Shown here: piece after piece, positions 8,568 through 17,140 of the stretch
Numbering within the stretch: the stretch's first letter is position 1
Layout of the letters: every line of letters starts with the position of its first letter
Source of the DNA: Gammaproteobacteria bacterium
Lineage (GTDB): Bacteria; Pseudomonadota; Gammaproteobacteria; Competibacterales; Competibacteraceae
Assembly: GCA_024234995.1 (NCBI GenBank)
Contig: JACKNF010000005.1
Location: 62,001-126,000 of the forward strand
DNA length: 64,000 nucleotides
Direction of reading: 5' to 3'
Notes under the pieces: model-generated
Seen by the model: the letters and a program-made list of their open reading frames with translations, nothing else
Told to the model about the DNA's origin: nothing
Databases searched by the model: none
Made by a program: the position numbers and the translations under genes

Positions 8568-9395
8568 ATGAGTGCTCCCTCACCCTCAACACGGCTTCCA
8601 GACAAGAGGAACCAGTCCCTGAACGGCCTGGGGGTGCTGGTTACCCGCCCCGCGCATCAAGCTGACACTCTGTGCCAGTTAATTGAGCAACACGGCGGCG
8701 CCGCTATCCGCTGGCCGGCGCTGGTCATCACCGAACCACGCGACTGGACGCCAGCGCTAGCGGTTTTTGACCAACTGGCCGATTACAATCTGGCGATTTT
8801 CACCAGTACGAACGCTGTTGATCGAGCGTTGCCTTTGATTCAGGAACGCGGCGGATTCCCACCCCGGCTGGATATTGCCGCCATTGGCCAGGCGACCGCT
8901 CAAGCGCTGGAACGGCAGGGCGTGACCCGCTGCCTGCGGCCGGCACACGGCTTTACCAGCGAAGCCCTGTTGGCGCTGCCCCGCCTGCAACACGTTGCCG
9001 GTCAGCATATCGTGATCATTCGCGGTGAAGGCGGACGGGAATGGCTGGCGGATACCCTGATCGCTCGTGATGCATGGGTAGTCCGCGCTGAAGTTTACCG
9101 GCGGCAGCCACCCGCTGTCGATGCCAAACCGCTTCTAGATCGCTGGGCACAGGGCGAAATTGGCGCGGTTCTTATCACCAGCACCGAGAGCCTGCGGAAT
9201 CTTTTTGATATGCTAAAGACAGCCGGGCAAAACAATTTACGTGACACACCCCTGGTCGTGGTCAGCGCCCGCATCCGGCAAATTGCCGTGGAATACGGCT
9301 GCCGCTACCCCCTGCTCGCCCAGGACGCCAGCAACCAAGCCATCCTTGCCGCTCTGTTCGGCCTGACAACGAATCCACCACCACCTCTTCGGTAA
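8568..9395 (+). CDS. hemD: Uroporphyrinogen-III synthase
   Basis: Closes hydroxymethylbilane with inversion of ring D to give uroporphyrinogen III. A 275-residue protein with the usual two-domain HemD pattern: GLGVLVTRPAHQADTLCQLI at the start, TSTNAVDRAL, AAIGQATAQAL, then IIRGEGGREWLADTL opening the second domain and TSTESLRNLF near the end. Sequence conservation in this family is low, but the position directly behind hemC makes the call firm. Start taken at the ATG at 8568, one base after the hemC stop; the reading frame is open upstream inside hemC in another phase. Confidence 0.95.
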   Translation: MSAPSPSTRLPDKRNQSLNGLGVLVTRPAHQADTLCQLIEQHGGAAIRWPALVITEPRDWTPALAVFDQLADYNLAIFTSTNAVDRALPLIQERGGFPPRLDIAAIGQATAQALERQGVTRCLRPAHGFTSEALLALPRLQHVAGQHIVIIRGEGGREWLADTLIARDAWVVRAEVYRRQPPAVDAKPLLDRWAQGEIGAVLITSTESLRNLFDMLKTAGQNNLRDTPLVVVSARIRQIAVEYGCRYPLLAQDASNQAILAALFGLTTNPPPPLR

Positions 9396-9401
9396 CGCGA
9401 C

Positions 9402-10952
9402 ATGACAGATCAAAAATCTGATACTGACAGCATCCCAACTATCCCAACACTGGACAAACCCGCAGCCTCCTCAACTGCGAAGACGGCATCGAGTACACCG
9501 GCAGTAGCGCCCGCCCCGCTGGCCACGCCTGCGGCAGCCCCAACACCCACGCCCAAAAGCGGCCGGGGACTGGCCGCATTCGCATTGCTGATGGCCTTGG
9601 GCGCGGGCGGCGGCAGCGGCTATCTATGGTACCTATGGCAACAAGAACAGGCCACGCAGACCACCCGGCTGGATCAAGCCATCAAGCAAGCCATCGCTCA
9701 GCGGGACCCTGAATTTCAAGCACTCAAGACCACCGTTGGAGAACTCCAAGCGCTCAAGGGCCCAATCGACCAGAACAAGAATGCCATTAGCCAATTGCGC
9801 ACCGGCGATCAGAATCTCAAGGAACAACTATTGAGCCTGACCGGCGACCTGCAACCTCTGAAAAACGCCATTGAGTTGCAAAAAGGCGAAACCGAAATCG
9901 CTAAGAGCGAAATCAAGCTGCTGCGCGAGAGCCATGAGACCCACAAGAATTTAGCCCAACAGGAGAAACAGGCGCTCGGCGCGCAAATTCAGGAACAGGA
10001 AACGCGCCTCGCCCAGCTCAATGAGCATCTGAAAAACCTGCAACTCAGTCATAACGGCTTGGCCGACCACCTGGAAACCGTCAAGCTGATCGCCTCCAAG
10101 GGCGGCGACACTAACGCCTTCCCTCTAGCAGAAGTTGATTATTTGCTGCGGCTGGCCGACACCAAACTCAAACTGGAACACAACGTTGATGCCGCTCGTC
10201 TGGCGCTGAGCGCTGCCCAACAGCAGTTAAAAACAGTTGACGAAAAAAGACTGGCTCCAGTGCAAACGATGCTCAGCGAAGCCATCGCCACCCTGAACGG
10301 TGTGCGTCTACCCGACATCAACGCGCTCGCTCACAAGCTGGTCGAAATGGAAAAACAAATTGACGGCCTGCCGTTGAAACTCGACTCAGGCGTACCCGAT
10401 ATCAAGAATCGGGTTAAACCCGCCACCACGGTTACTTTAAGCGATGATACCGAACGCCCTTGGTGGGACCGCACCAGCGAGGCCATTTGGCATCAGTTCA
10501 AAGATATCGTCGTCATCCGTCATCAGCGCACCGAAGCACCGCCACTGATTGCTCGTGAGGATGAATTCTTCCTGCGCCAGAACCTGCGGCTGGAACTGGA
10601 AAGCCTGCGAACCGCTCTCTTGCGCAGCAACGCGCAAGCCTTTCAGGATTCCTATGGACAGGTTCGCGACTGGACAGAGAACTATTTTGACACGGCTGAC
10701 CCGAAAGTCACCGCGTTCCTGGCTGAGCTTCAAGCCCTGCAAGCGGTACAGTTCAACCCCTATATTCCTGACTTAACGGGCCTCAGGCAATCGTTCCAGG
10801 AATTCATCACCCAGCGGCAGCCTATCCGGACCATGCGGCCCGCGTCCGCAGGTTCGAGCGCTTCAAAAGCGGCCTCGTTGCCGGTGGAGCCGGGGAAACC
10901 CGCCGCGGAACCGGCTGAATCACCGGCGATGAACGAGGAGACAAAACCATGA
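9402..10952 (+). CDS. hemX: HemX-type membrane protein
   Basis: A 516-residue protein of the HemX family, found after hemCD in gammaproteobacteria; often labelled uroporphyrinogen-III C-methyltransferase but lacking a methyltransferase domain. Layout: a Pro/Ala/Thr-rich cytoplasmic head (about 1-50), one membrane segment (about 53-78, AFALLMALGAGGGSGYLWYLW), a long coiled coil rich in Lys/Glu/Gln/Leu (about 85-230), then a conserved helical domain (VDYLLRLADTKL, RTEAPPLIAREDEFFLRQNL). The C-terminal tail is again Ala/Pro-rich. It overlaps hemY by four bases (ATGA), so both are translated together. Its biochemical role is not settled; a scaffold for haem-pathway enzymes is a common suggestion. 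Confidence 0.92.
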   Translation: MTDQKSDTDSIPTIPTLDKPAASSTAKTASSTPAVAPAPLATPAAAPTPTPKSGRGLAAFALLMALGAGGGSGYLWYLWQQEQATQTTRLDQAIKQAIAQRDPEFQALKTTVGELQALKGPIDQNKNAISQLRTGDQNLKEQLLSLTGDLQPLKNAIELQKGETEIAKSEIKLLRESHETHKNLAQQEKQALGAQIQEQETRLAQLNEHLKNLQLSHNGLADHLETVKLIASKGGDTNAFPLAEVDYLLRLADTKLKLEHNVDAARLALSAAQQQLKTVDEKRLAPVQTMLSEAIATLNGVRLPDINALAHKLVEMEKQIDGLPLKLDSGVPDIKNRVKPATTVTLSDDTERPWWDRTSEAIWHQFKDIVVIRHQRTEAPPLIAREDEFFLRQNLRLELESLRTALLRSNAQAFQDSYGQVRDWTENYFDTADPKVTAFLAELQALQAVQFNPYIPDLTGLRQSFQEFITQRQPIRTMRPASAGSSASKAASLPVEPGKPAAEPAESPAMNEETKP

Positions 10953-12229
10953 GATTATTGCTCAGCATCATCATCACGCTGTTCATCTCGGTCTGGATGG
11001 CGCTATCGCTCCGGCAAGATCCAGGCTACGCCATGTTTAGCATGGGTCAATGGACCATCGAGACCAGCCTCACATTCTTCGTCATTTTCCTGATCTTCGC
11101 GTTCTTCGCCTTCTATCTGCTGATTCGATTGGCCGTCCGGCTTTGGCAAACACCCGCCCAAACCTTGGAAGCTAATCAGCGGCGGCTCCGGAAAAAAGCC
11201 CGCCGGCTGTTTGATCTCGGCATTCGTCAGCTTTCCGCGGGCCAATGGGCGGCGGCTGAGAAGACCTTGCTCAAAGGTGCGGAATCCAGCGAAACGCCTG
11301 CTCTGCACTACTTGGGTGCGGCACGCGCCGCCCATCATTTCCCCGATGTCAAGTGGCGCCGTGACCTGCACCTGCGCCGGGCTGAAGACTTGCCAGAATC
11401 CGATAAAACAACCATACAACTCACCCGTGCGGAATTCCTGCTGGAGGATGGAGATGCCGGACAGGCACGCACTATTCTGGAATCGCTGCACACCCTCAAT
11501 CCTCGCCATCCAGGCGTACTGCAATGGCTGGCCAAGACCTACCAGTCCCTGAAGGCCTGGGAACCGCTGCAAAAGCTGCTGCCAGAGGTACAGAAGCAAA
11601 AGGCATTGGGCGCTGAATTGTTCGCCGAATTACAGGCCCAGACCTACTTGGCTTTACTGGAGGTCACGGCGGCTGGCGGTTCGCTGGAGAAACTGAGAGA
11701 ACTGTGGAAACAGGCGCCGATCATGCTGCGTGAAGAAAATGAGGCGTTTCTGGTCGCCTATGCAACCGCCTTATGTGACTGTCAGGCTATTGAAGACGCC
11801 GAGGCACTGCTACGCGAGGCGATTGACCGGCGCTGGAGCTCAAAGCTGGTCGTTGGCTATGGGATGCTCGGGCGCGGCAATGCCACGGCGCAACTGGCTG
11901 CCGCTGAAGGCTGGTTAGCGCAACACGGCGATGATGCGTATTTGCTGCTGACGTTGGGCCGGCTGGCTAAGCGCTGCCAGCAAAATGCCAAGGCGCGCAA
12001 CTACCTGGAACGCAGCATTCAAATCATGCCCACACCGGACGCCTATCAGGAATTGGGTGAGTTGCTAGAGTCCCTGCATGAACTGACCTATGCCGGCCAG
12101 TGCTTCCACGCTGGATTGCGGCTGCTGGTAGGTAAACCACAGGAGCAACAAGGCGCTATGCTGCCAGCTACCGGGAAGGTGCAGCTTGAAGGGCCGGATC
12201 AACCGCCTGCACCAGCAGCGGCAACCTGA
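10949..12229 (+). CDS. hemY: HemY-type TPR membrane protein
   Basis: A 426-residue protein matching the gammaproteobacterial HemY family (not the protoporphyrinogen oxidase of the same name). Two membrane segments at about 3-19 and 40-67, then a cytoplasmic or periplasmic run of TPR-like helical hairpins: FDLGIRQLSAGQWAAAEKTL, PALHYLGAARAAH, AEFLLEDGDAGQAR, ARNYLERSIQIMPTPDAYQELGELLE. The ending is Pro/Ala-rich. Start ATG overlaps the hemX stop and follows GAGGAG. Last gene of the hem operon; a strong hairpin lies 42 bases after its stop. The exact function in haem synthesis is unknown. Confidence 0.93.
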   Translation: MRLLLSIIITLFISVWMALSLRQDPGYAMFSMGQWTIETSLTFFVIFLIFAFFAFYLLIRLAVRLWQTPAQTLEANQRRLRKKARRLFDLGIRQLSAGQWAAAEKTLLKGAESSETPALHYLGAARAAHHFPDVKWRRDLHLRRAEDLPESDKTTIQLTRAEFLLEDGDAGQARTILESLHTLNPRHPGVLQWLAKTYQSLKAWEPLQKLLPEVQKQKALGAELFAELQAQTYLALLEVTAAGGSLEKLRELWKQAPIMLREENEAFLVAYATALCDCQAIEDAEALLREAIDRRWSSKLVVGYGMLGRGNATAQLAAAEGWLAQHGDDAYLLLTLGRLAKRCQQNAKARNYLERSIQIMPTPDAYQELGELLESLHELTYAGQCFHAGLRLLVGKPQEQQGAMLPATGKVQLEGPDQPPAPAAAT

Positions 12230-12271
12230 CAACCAATCTGCTCCTCCATTTATTCCTCAAGCTCATCCCCT

Positions 12272-12303
12272 CCCCGCTCTTCATTGATTTATGAAGAGCG
12301 GGG
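12272..12303. terminator. Strong hairpin between convergent hemY and flavin reductase genes
   Basis: A perfect 13-base-pair stem, CCCCGCTCTTCAT at 12272-12284 with its complement at 12291-12303, and a six-base loop. It sits between two convergent genes and probably ends transcription from both sides, though no T-run follows on either strand. Confidence 0.7.
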
Positions 12304-12317
12304 AGAATGGGATAATT

Positions 12318-13334
12318 TCAACGCGCCGAAAACTCAAAAGAATCGTAGAACAATTGCTCTGCAGGCAATCCCTGCGCCATAAAAGCTGGCTTAGCAGCAT
12401 CAATCATCGGTGGCGGGCCGCTCATATAAACATCGTAGCCGCTGAGATCGGGATAATCGGCAATAACGGCTTCATGCACCCAGCCTGTCCGCCCCTTCCA
12501 GTGATCCTCAATACGTGGCTCCGACAGCACCGGGGTGTAACGGAAGTGAGGATATTCTTCAAGCCAGCGCTGCGGCAACATATTCAGATACAAATCTACC
12601 TGCGCCCGCGCTCCCCAGTACAAATGCAGCGGATGATTCCACCCGATGTGGAAGGCATGTTCCAGCATACCCTTCAGTGGCGCAAATCCGGTGCCGCCGC
12701 CCACCAAAATGACCGGGCGCGGCGAATCCTCGCGTAGAAAAAACGTCCCCAGCGGTCCCTGGAAGCGCAGTAAAGCCTTCTCTTTCATCCGCTCGAATAT
12801 GTAACTGGTAAAAAAGCCCCCGGGCACATGACGCACATGCAGTTCCAGCAGGCTATCGGCATGGGGCGGATTGGCCAGCGAAAAACTGCGCCGCCGGCCA
12901 TCCGCCAGCAAGATATCCACGTATTGGCCCGCCAGGAATTGCAAGCGCTCCGTGTTGGGCAGCCGCAAAGATAATCGCATGACGTCCGGGGCCAGCAATT
13001 CCCGCTGCTCCACCCGGCAGGGCAAGATTCTCACCGGAATATCACCAGCGGTTTTCACCTCGCGCACTTCGATCACCAAGTCAGAATCCGGCCGCGCCTG
13101 ACACAGCAACGCCTTGCCCTCAATCGCCTCACGCTCGCTGAGAGCGGATGGACGGCCTTCAGGATAGACCACTTGGCCAGACAAAAGCGTACCCATGCAA
13201 GAACCACACGTGCCGTTGCGGCAGCCATAGGGCAAGATACTGCCTTTTTCGCGCAGGGCGGCATCCAGCACGGATTCGTTATCCGCAACCTGGAACTCAT
13301 GACCGCCCGGTTGGATAATGACGTGATAAGGCAT
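12318..13334 (-). CDS. [2Fe-2S] ferredoxin/flavin reductase fusion (CDP-6-deoxy-glucoseen reductase-like)
   Basis: A 338-residue electron-transfer protein. Residues 1-90 form a plant-type [2Fe-2S] domain with Cys38, Cys43, Cys46 and Cys78 (C-x4-C-x2-C...C). The rest is a ferredoxin-NADP-reductase module: FAD-binding RRSFSLANPP (family RxYSxxN-like), then the NAD(P)-binding VGGGTGFAPLKGML, and a C-terminal YMSGPPPMI. It follows ubiD by 72 bases on the same strand; the same pairing is known in other gammaproteobacteria, where the gene is usually labelled CDP-6-deoxy-delta-3,4-glucoseen reductase although no sugar pathway is present. A role in supplying electrons for flavin reduction linked to UbiD chemistry is inference. 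Confidence 0.9.
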   Translation of the reverse strand: MPYHVIIQPGGHEFQVADNESVLDAALREKGSILPYGCRNGTCGSCMGTLLSGQVVYPEGRPSALSEREAIEGKALLCQARPDSDLVIEVREVKTAGDIPVRILPCRVEQRELLAPDVMRLSLRLPNTERLQFLAGQYVDILLADGRRRSFSLANPPHADSLLELHVRHVPGGFFTSYIFERMKEKALLRFQGPLGTFFLREDSPRPVILVGGGTGFAPLKGMLEHAFHIGWNHPLHLYWGARAQVDLYLNMLPQRWLEEYPHFRYTPVLSEPRIEDHWKGRTGWVHEAVIADYPDLSGYDVYMSGPPPMIDAAKPAFMAQGLPAEQLFYDSFEFSAR

Positions 13335-13406
13335 TGATCAACCCACTTGTATAATCTTAGATACGATCTGTTGAGAAACAGATCCATTCAATCCGGTTCG
13401 CCGGAT

Positions 13407-14870
13407 CTACAATCCCAACTCCCCCCATAACGCATCCACCCGTTGCTTGACTGCCGCGCTCATGGCAATAGGCCGGCCCCATTCCCGCGTTGTCTCACCA
13501 GGCCATTTATTCGTAGCGTCAAAACCGATTTTCGAGCCCAATCCTGATACCGGCGAGGCGAAATCGAGATAATCAATCGGCGTATTCTCAATGGTGACCG
13601 TATCCCGCACCGGGTCCATACGGGTCGTCATCGCCCAGATCACATCTTTCCAGTCGCGAGTATTGACGTCCTCATCCACCACGATGACGAACTTGGTGTA
13701 CATGAACTGCCGCAGAAAGGACCACACACCTAACATGACCCGCTTGGCATGTCCAGGATACTGTTTGCGCATCGCCACAACGGCCAACCGGTAAGAGCAG
13801 CCCTCCGGCGGCAGATAAAAATCGATAATCTCGGGAAACTGCTTTTGCAGAATCGGTACAAAGACCTCGTTCAGCGCTACACCGAGAATCGCCGGTTCAT
13901 CCGGCGGCCGGCCGGTGTAGGTGCTGTGATAAACCGGATTTTCACGGTGCGTGATGCGATCGATCGTGAACACTGGGAAACGATCCACTTCATTGTAATA
14001 ACCGGTATGATCGCCAAACGGCCCCTCCAGCGCCGTTTCACCGGGCGCGATATATCCTTCCAGCACAAATTCAGCGCTCGCCGGTATTTGCAAATCGCTG
14101 TTCAAGCATTGCGCCAGCTCAGTACGCGACCCGCGCAGCAATCCAGCAAAGGCATACTCCGACAAAGCGTCCGGTACCGGCGTCACCGCCGCCAGAATAG
14201 TTGCTGGATCAGCGCCCAGCGCCACAGCAATGGGAAACGGCTCACCGGGCCGGGCCTGTTGCCAGTCGCGAAAATCCAGCGCCCCGCCCCGGTGCGCCAG
14301 CCAACGCATAATGACCTTGTTCCGCCCGATAACCTGCTGGCGATAAATGCCTAGATTCTGGCGTGGTTTATTCGGTCCCCGTGTGACGACCAACCCCCAG
14401 GTGATCAGCGGTCCGGCATCTTCAGGCCAGCAATGCTGCACCGGCAACTGTGCCAGATCCACATCCGCTGCTTCAATCACCTGTTCCTGACAAGGCGGCC
14501 GGCCGACTTTCTTCGGCGCCATATCCAGCACTTTTTTGAAAATTGGCAATTTTTCCCACGCATCGCGCATCCCTTTCGGTGGATCGGGTTCCTTGAGAAA
14601 GGCCAGCAGCTTGCCTACGTCCCGCAAGGCATCCATGTTATCAGCACCCATACCCAACGCCACCCGGCGCGGCGTGCCAAACAGATTGCCCAGTACGGGG
14701 ATGGTATGACCTTTTGGATGCTCGAAGAGAATCGCTGGCCCGCCTGTGCGCAGCACCCGGTCGCAAATTTCGGTCATTTCCAAATAGGGATCGATGGTGG
14801 CCTGAATACGCTTCAACTCACCCAGTTGCTCTAACTGAGCAATGAAATCACGTAAATCCCGATATTGCAT
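13407..14870 (-). CDS. ubiD: 4-hydroxy-3-polyprenylbenzoate decarboxylase
   Basis: Decarboxylates the polyprenylated hydroxybenzoate in ubiquinone synthesis using prenylated FMN made by UbiX. The 487-residue length fits the family. Blocks seen: MQYRDLRDFIAQLEQ at the start, NLFGTPRRVALGMG, RGPNKPRQNLGIYRQQ, the region EGPFGDHTGYYNE with the conserved acidic residues of the active site, HSTYTGRPPDEPA, and KFVIVVDEDVNTRDW. The start ATG has AGGA upstream. Gene order ubiD then flavin reductase on the minus strand suggests one transcript. ubiX is not in the window. Confidence 0.97.
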   Translation of the reverse strand: MQYRDLRDFIAQLEQLGELKRIQATIDPYLEMTEICDRVLRTGGPAILFEHPKGHTIPVLGNLFGTPRRVALGMGADNMDALRDVGKLLAFLKEPDPPKGMRDAWEKLPIFKKVLDMAPKKVGRPPCQEQVIEAADVDLAQLPVQHCWPEDAGPLITWGLVVTRGPNKPRQNLGIYRQQVIGRNKVIMRWLAHRGGALDFRDWQQARPGEPFPIAVALGADPATILAAVTPVPDALSEYAFAGLLRGSRTELAQCLNSDLQIPASAEFVLEGYIAPGETALEGPFGDHTGYYNEVDRFPVFTIDRITHRENPVYHSTYTGRPPDEPAILGVALNEVFVPILQKQFPEIIDFYLPPEGCSYRLAVVAMRKQYPGHAKRVMLGVWSFLRQFMYTKFVIVVDEDVNTRDWKDVIWAMTTRMDPVRDTVTIENTPIDYLDFASPVSGLGSKIGFDATNKWPGETTREWGRPIAMSAAVKQRVDALWGELGL

Positions 14871-15100
14871 GGAGAGCGTCCTAAGCGGAGGGTTGAGTCA
14901 ACCAGTACAAAAGTGCTTACCGGCATTGATGCAGGAAGCGCAGCATTCTAACAGCAAACGCCTTCCCATCTCCGGCCTTGCTATGACAGGTCTATTCTCA
15001 GCAACTACACTTGCTGAAACTTGTAATTTATCCATAGCGGGCAGCGGCATCATTAACCCATCACCCCCCTCACTGCGCCACGCCCAATTCAGGAGGCTCC

Positions 15101-15634
15101 ATGAAGTTCCCGCTTCGCATCGCGGCAGCTATCGACGCACTGAACACGATGATCGGCCATTGGATGACGTGGCTAATTCTGCTTTGCACCCTGACCAGCG
15201 CTACTGCCGCCACCCTGCGCTATGCCTTTGACTGGGGATCGAACGCCCTGCTGGAAGCACAGTGGTTCATGTTCGGCTTGGTTTTCCTGTTCTGCTCAGC
15301 CTGGACGTTGTGCGAAGGCGGTCATGTGCGCATCGATGTCGTGTCGTCACGGCTACCGCCGGTGGCACGAATCTGGATCGATATCGTGGGTTCGCTCTTG
15401 TTCCTGCTGCCGGTCTGCTTGTTGATCGTGGTTGATTCCTGGAACTATTTCCTGCTCTCTTTCCACACGCGCGAAGCCTCGCCCGACCCTGGCGGGTTGA
15501 TCTGGTGGCCGCTGAAACTCGCCATTCCAGTCGCATTTGCCCTGCTCAGCCTGCAAGGCTTATCTGAGATCATCAAGAATATTGCGGTCCTGACTGGCGA
15601 CCGGCCCATGCCCGCCTTCCATGGAGGGCATTGA
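15101..15634 (+). CDS. dctQ: TRAP transporter small permease (DctQ type)
   Basis: The small membrane subunit of a tripartite ATP-independent periplasmic transporter. The 177-residue protein has four hydrophobic segments (about 22-44, 52-70, 92-112 and 134-155) and the family block EAQWFMFGLVFLFCSAWTL followed by GGHVRIDV. A textbook AGGAGG site precedes the ATG. The large permease gene starts one base after its stop. Part of a dctQ-dctM unit; the substrate-binding gene lies convergently downstream. Confidence 0.95.
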   Translation: MKFPLRIAAAIDALNTMIGHWMTWLILLCTLTSATAATLRYAFDWGSNALLEAQWFMFGLVFLFCSAWTLCEGGHVRIDVVSSRLPPVARIWIDIVGSLLFLLPVCLLIVVDSWNYFLLSFHTREASPDPGGLIWWPLKLAIPVAFALLSLQGLSEIIKNIAVLTGDRPMPAFHGGH

Positions 15635-15635
15635 T

Positions 15636-17087
15636 ATGGCTGAATTCCTGATCGCCAGCATGGCGCCAATCATGTTCTCGGCGCTGATGCTGTTTCTTCT
15701 AATCGGCTATCCCGTCGCGTTCTCGCTAGCGGCCGTGGGCATGGCGTTCGGCCTGCTGGGCATGGAGCTTGGCCTGCTCACTCCCAATCTCCTTCAAGCG
15801 CTGCCCGGCCGCGTGTTTGGCATCATGAAGAACGAGATCCTGCTGGCCATCCCGTTTTTCACCTTCATGGGTCTGGTGCTGGAACGCAGCGGCATGGCTG
15901 AGGATTTGCTCGACACCATCGGCCAGTTGTTCGGCAGTATTCGCGGCGGACTGGCCTTTGCCGTGATCTTTGTCGGCGCGCTGCTGGCTGCCACCACGGG
16001 GGTCGTCGCCGCTTCAGTAATCGCCATGGGGCTGATTTCGCTGCCCATCATGCTGCGCTACGGCTACGATAAGTCATTGGCTTGCGGGGTGATAGCCGCT
16101 TCCGGAACCCTGGCGCAGATTATCCCCCCCTCGCTGGTGCTGATCGTAATGGCAGATGTGCTGGGCCGTTCAGTGGGCGATATGTACAAGGGTGCTGTCC
16201 TGCCGGGCCTGATTCTGGGGGCGTTCTACGTCGGCTGGGTGTTGCTGAACACCATCTTCCGGCCGCACCTGACCCCGGCCCTGCCGCCGGAAGCCCGCAC
16301 CCTGCATGGCTGGGCGTTGTTCAAGCGGGTGATCGTGGCCATGGTTCCGCCATTGCTGCTCATTTTTCTGGTGCTCGGAACGATTTTTATCGGCTGGGCC
16401 ACTCCGACCGAAGGCGGCGCCATGGGTGCCGTGGGCGCGCTGCTCCTGGCGTTTTCTAAAAAAAAGCTGAATCACAAAATGCTCACGGAATCCTTGCACT
16501 CAACCGCGAAAATTGCCAGTTTTGTGATCTTCATCCTGATTGGCTCTAGCGTATTCAGTCTGGTATTTCGCGGCGTTAACGGCGACTTATGGGTGGAACA
16601 TTTGCTGCTTGACCTGCCAGGCGGTGCGCTGGGCTTTCTGATTGTGGTGAATATCCTGGTCTTCCTGTTGGCATTTTTCCTGGATTTCTTCGAAATCAGT
16701 TTCATCATTTTGCCGTTGCTAGCGCCCGTAGCGGAAAAACTCGGCATCGATCTGGTCTGGTTCGGCATTTTAATGGGCGTGAATATGCAGACATCATTCA
16801 TGCACCCGCCGTTTGGTTTCGCCCTGTTTTACCTGCGCAGCGTCGCACCGCCGACGATCCGCACCACCGACATTTATTGGGGCGCGGTGCCATTTGTAAT
16901 CATCCAAGTGATCATGGTAGCACTCATTATCAGCTTCCCTTCGCTAGTAACCATGGGTCTGGATCGTCCAACCCACACGGGTCAACCCGCTCCGATTCAG
17001 TTACTGATGCCGCAGGATAACCGGGGTAACGCCAATCGAGACGATGCGGCTGATTTATTCCGGCAACTCCAGCCGGCTGGGCAATGA
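15636..17087 (+). CDS. dctM: TRAP transporter large permease (DctM type)
   Basis: The 483-residue transport subunit of the TRAP system, with about twelve hydrophobic segments. Recognisable blocks: IGYPVAFSLAAVGMAFG, LAIPFFTFMGLVLERSGMAEDLL, GALLAATTGVVAASVIAMGLI, SGTLAQIIPPSLVLIV, TPTEGGAMGAVGALLLA and FMHPPFGFALFYLRSVAP. Start placed at 15636 (MAEFLIAS), with GGAGGG ahead inside the end of dctQ; a start five codons upstream is possible. The C-terminus carries a hydrophilic tail of about 40 residues rich in Asn, Arg and Asp. The Na+ dependence is known for the family, not visible here. Confidence 0.95.
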   Translation: MAEFLIASMAPIMFSALMLFLLIGYPVAFSLAAVGMAFGLLGMELGLLTPNLLQALPGRVFGIMKNEILLAIPFFTFMGLVLERSGMAEDLLDTIGQLFGSIRGGLAFAVIFVGALLAATTGVVAASVIAMGLISLPIMLRYGYDKSLACGVIAASGTLAQIIPPSLVLIVMADVLGRSVGDMYKGAVLPGLILGAFYVGWVLLNTIFRPHLTPALPPEARTLHGWALFKRVIVAMVPPLLLIFLVLGTIFIGWATPTEGGAMGAVGALLLAFSKKKLNHKMLTESLHSTAKIASFVIFILIGSSVFSLVFRGVNGDLWVEHLLLDLPGGALGFLIVVNILVFLLAFFLDFFEISFIILPLLAPVAEKLGIDLVWFGILMGVNMQTSFMHPPFGFALFYLRSVAPPTIRTTDIYWGAVPFVIIQVIMVALIISFPSLVTMGLDRPTHTGQPAPIQLLMPQDNRGNANRDDAADLFRQLQPAGQ

Positions 17088-17091
17088 GCGC

Positions 17092-17119
17092 TCTCCTCCT
17101 GCTCAACAACAGGAGGAGA
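17092..17119. terminator. Hairpin between convergent dctM and dctP
   Basis: TCTCCTCCTG at 17092-17101 pairs perfectly with 17110-17119 around an eight-base loop. It lies between two genes that end towards each other and probably serves both. No T-run follows. Confidence 0.6.
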
Positions 17120-17140
17120 AGATAGAGAATCCTGCAACCG

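Noticed and set aside
13749..14354. Plus-strand open frame of 201 codons within ubiD
   Set aside because: Antisense to a conserved enzyme and rich in Arg and His, as expected from a shadow frame.
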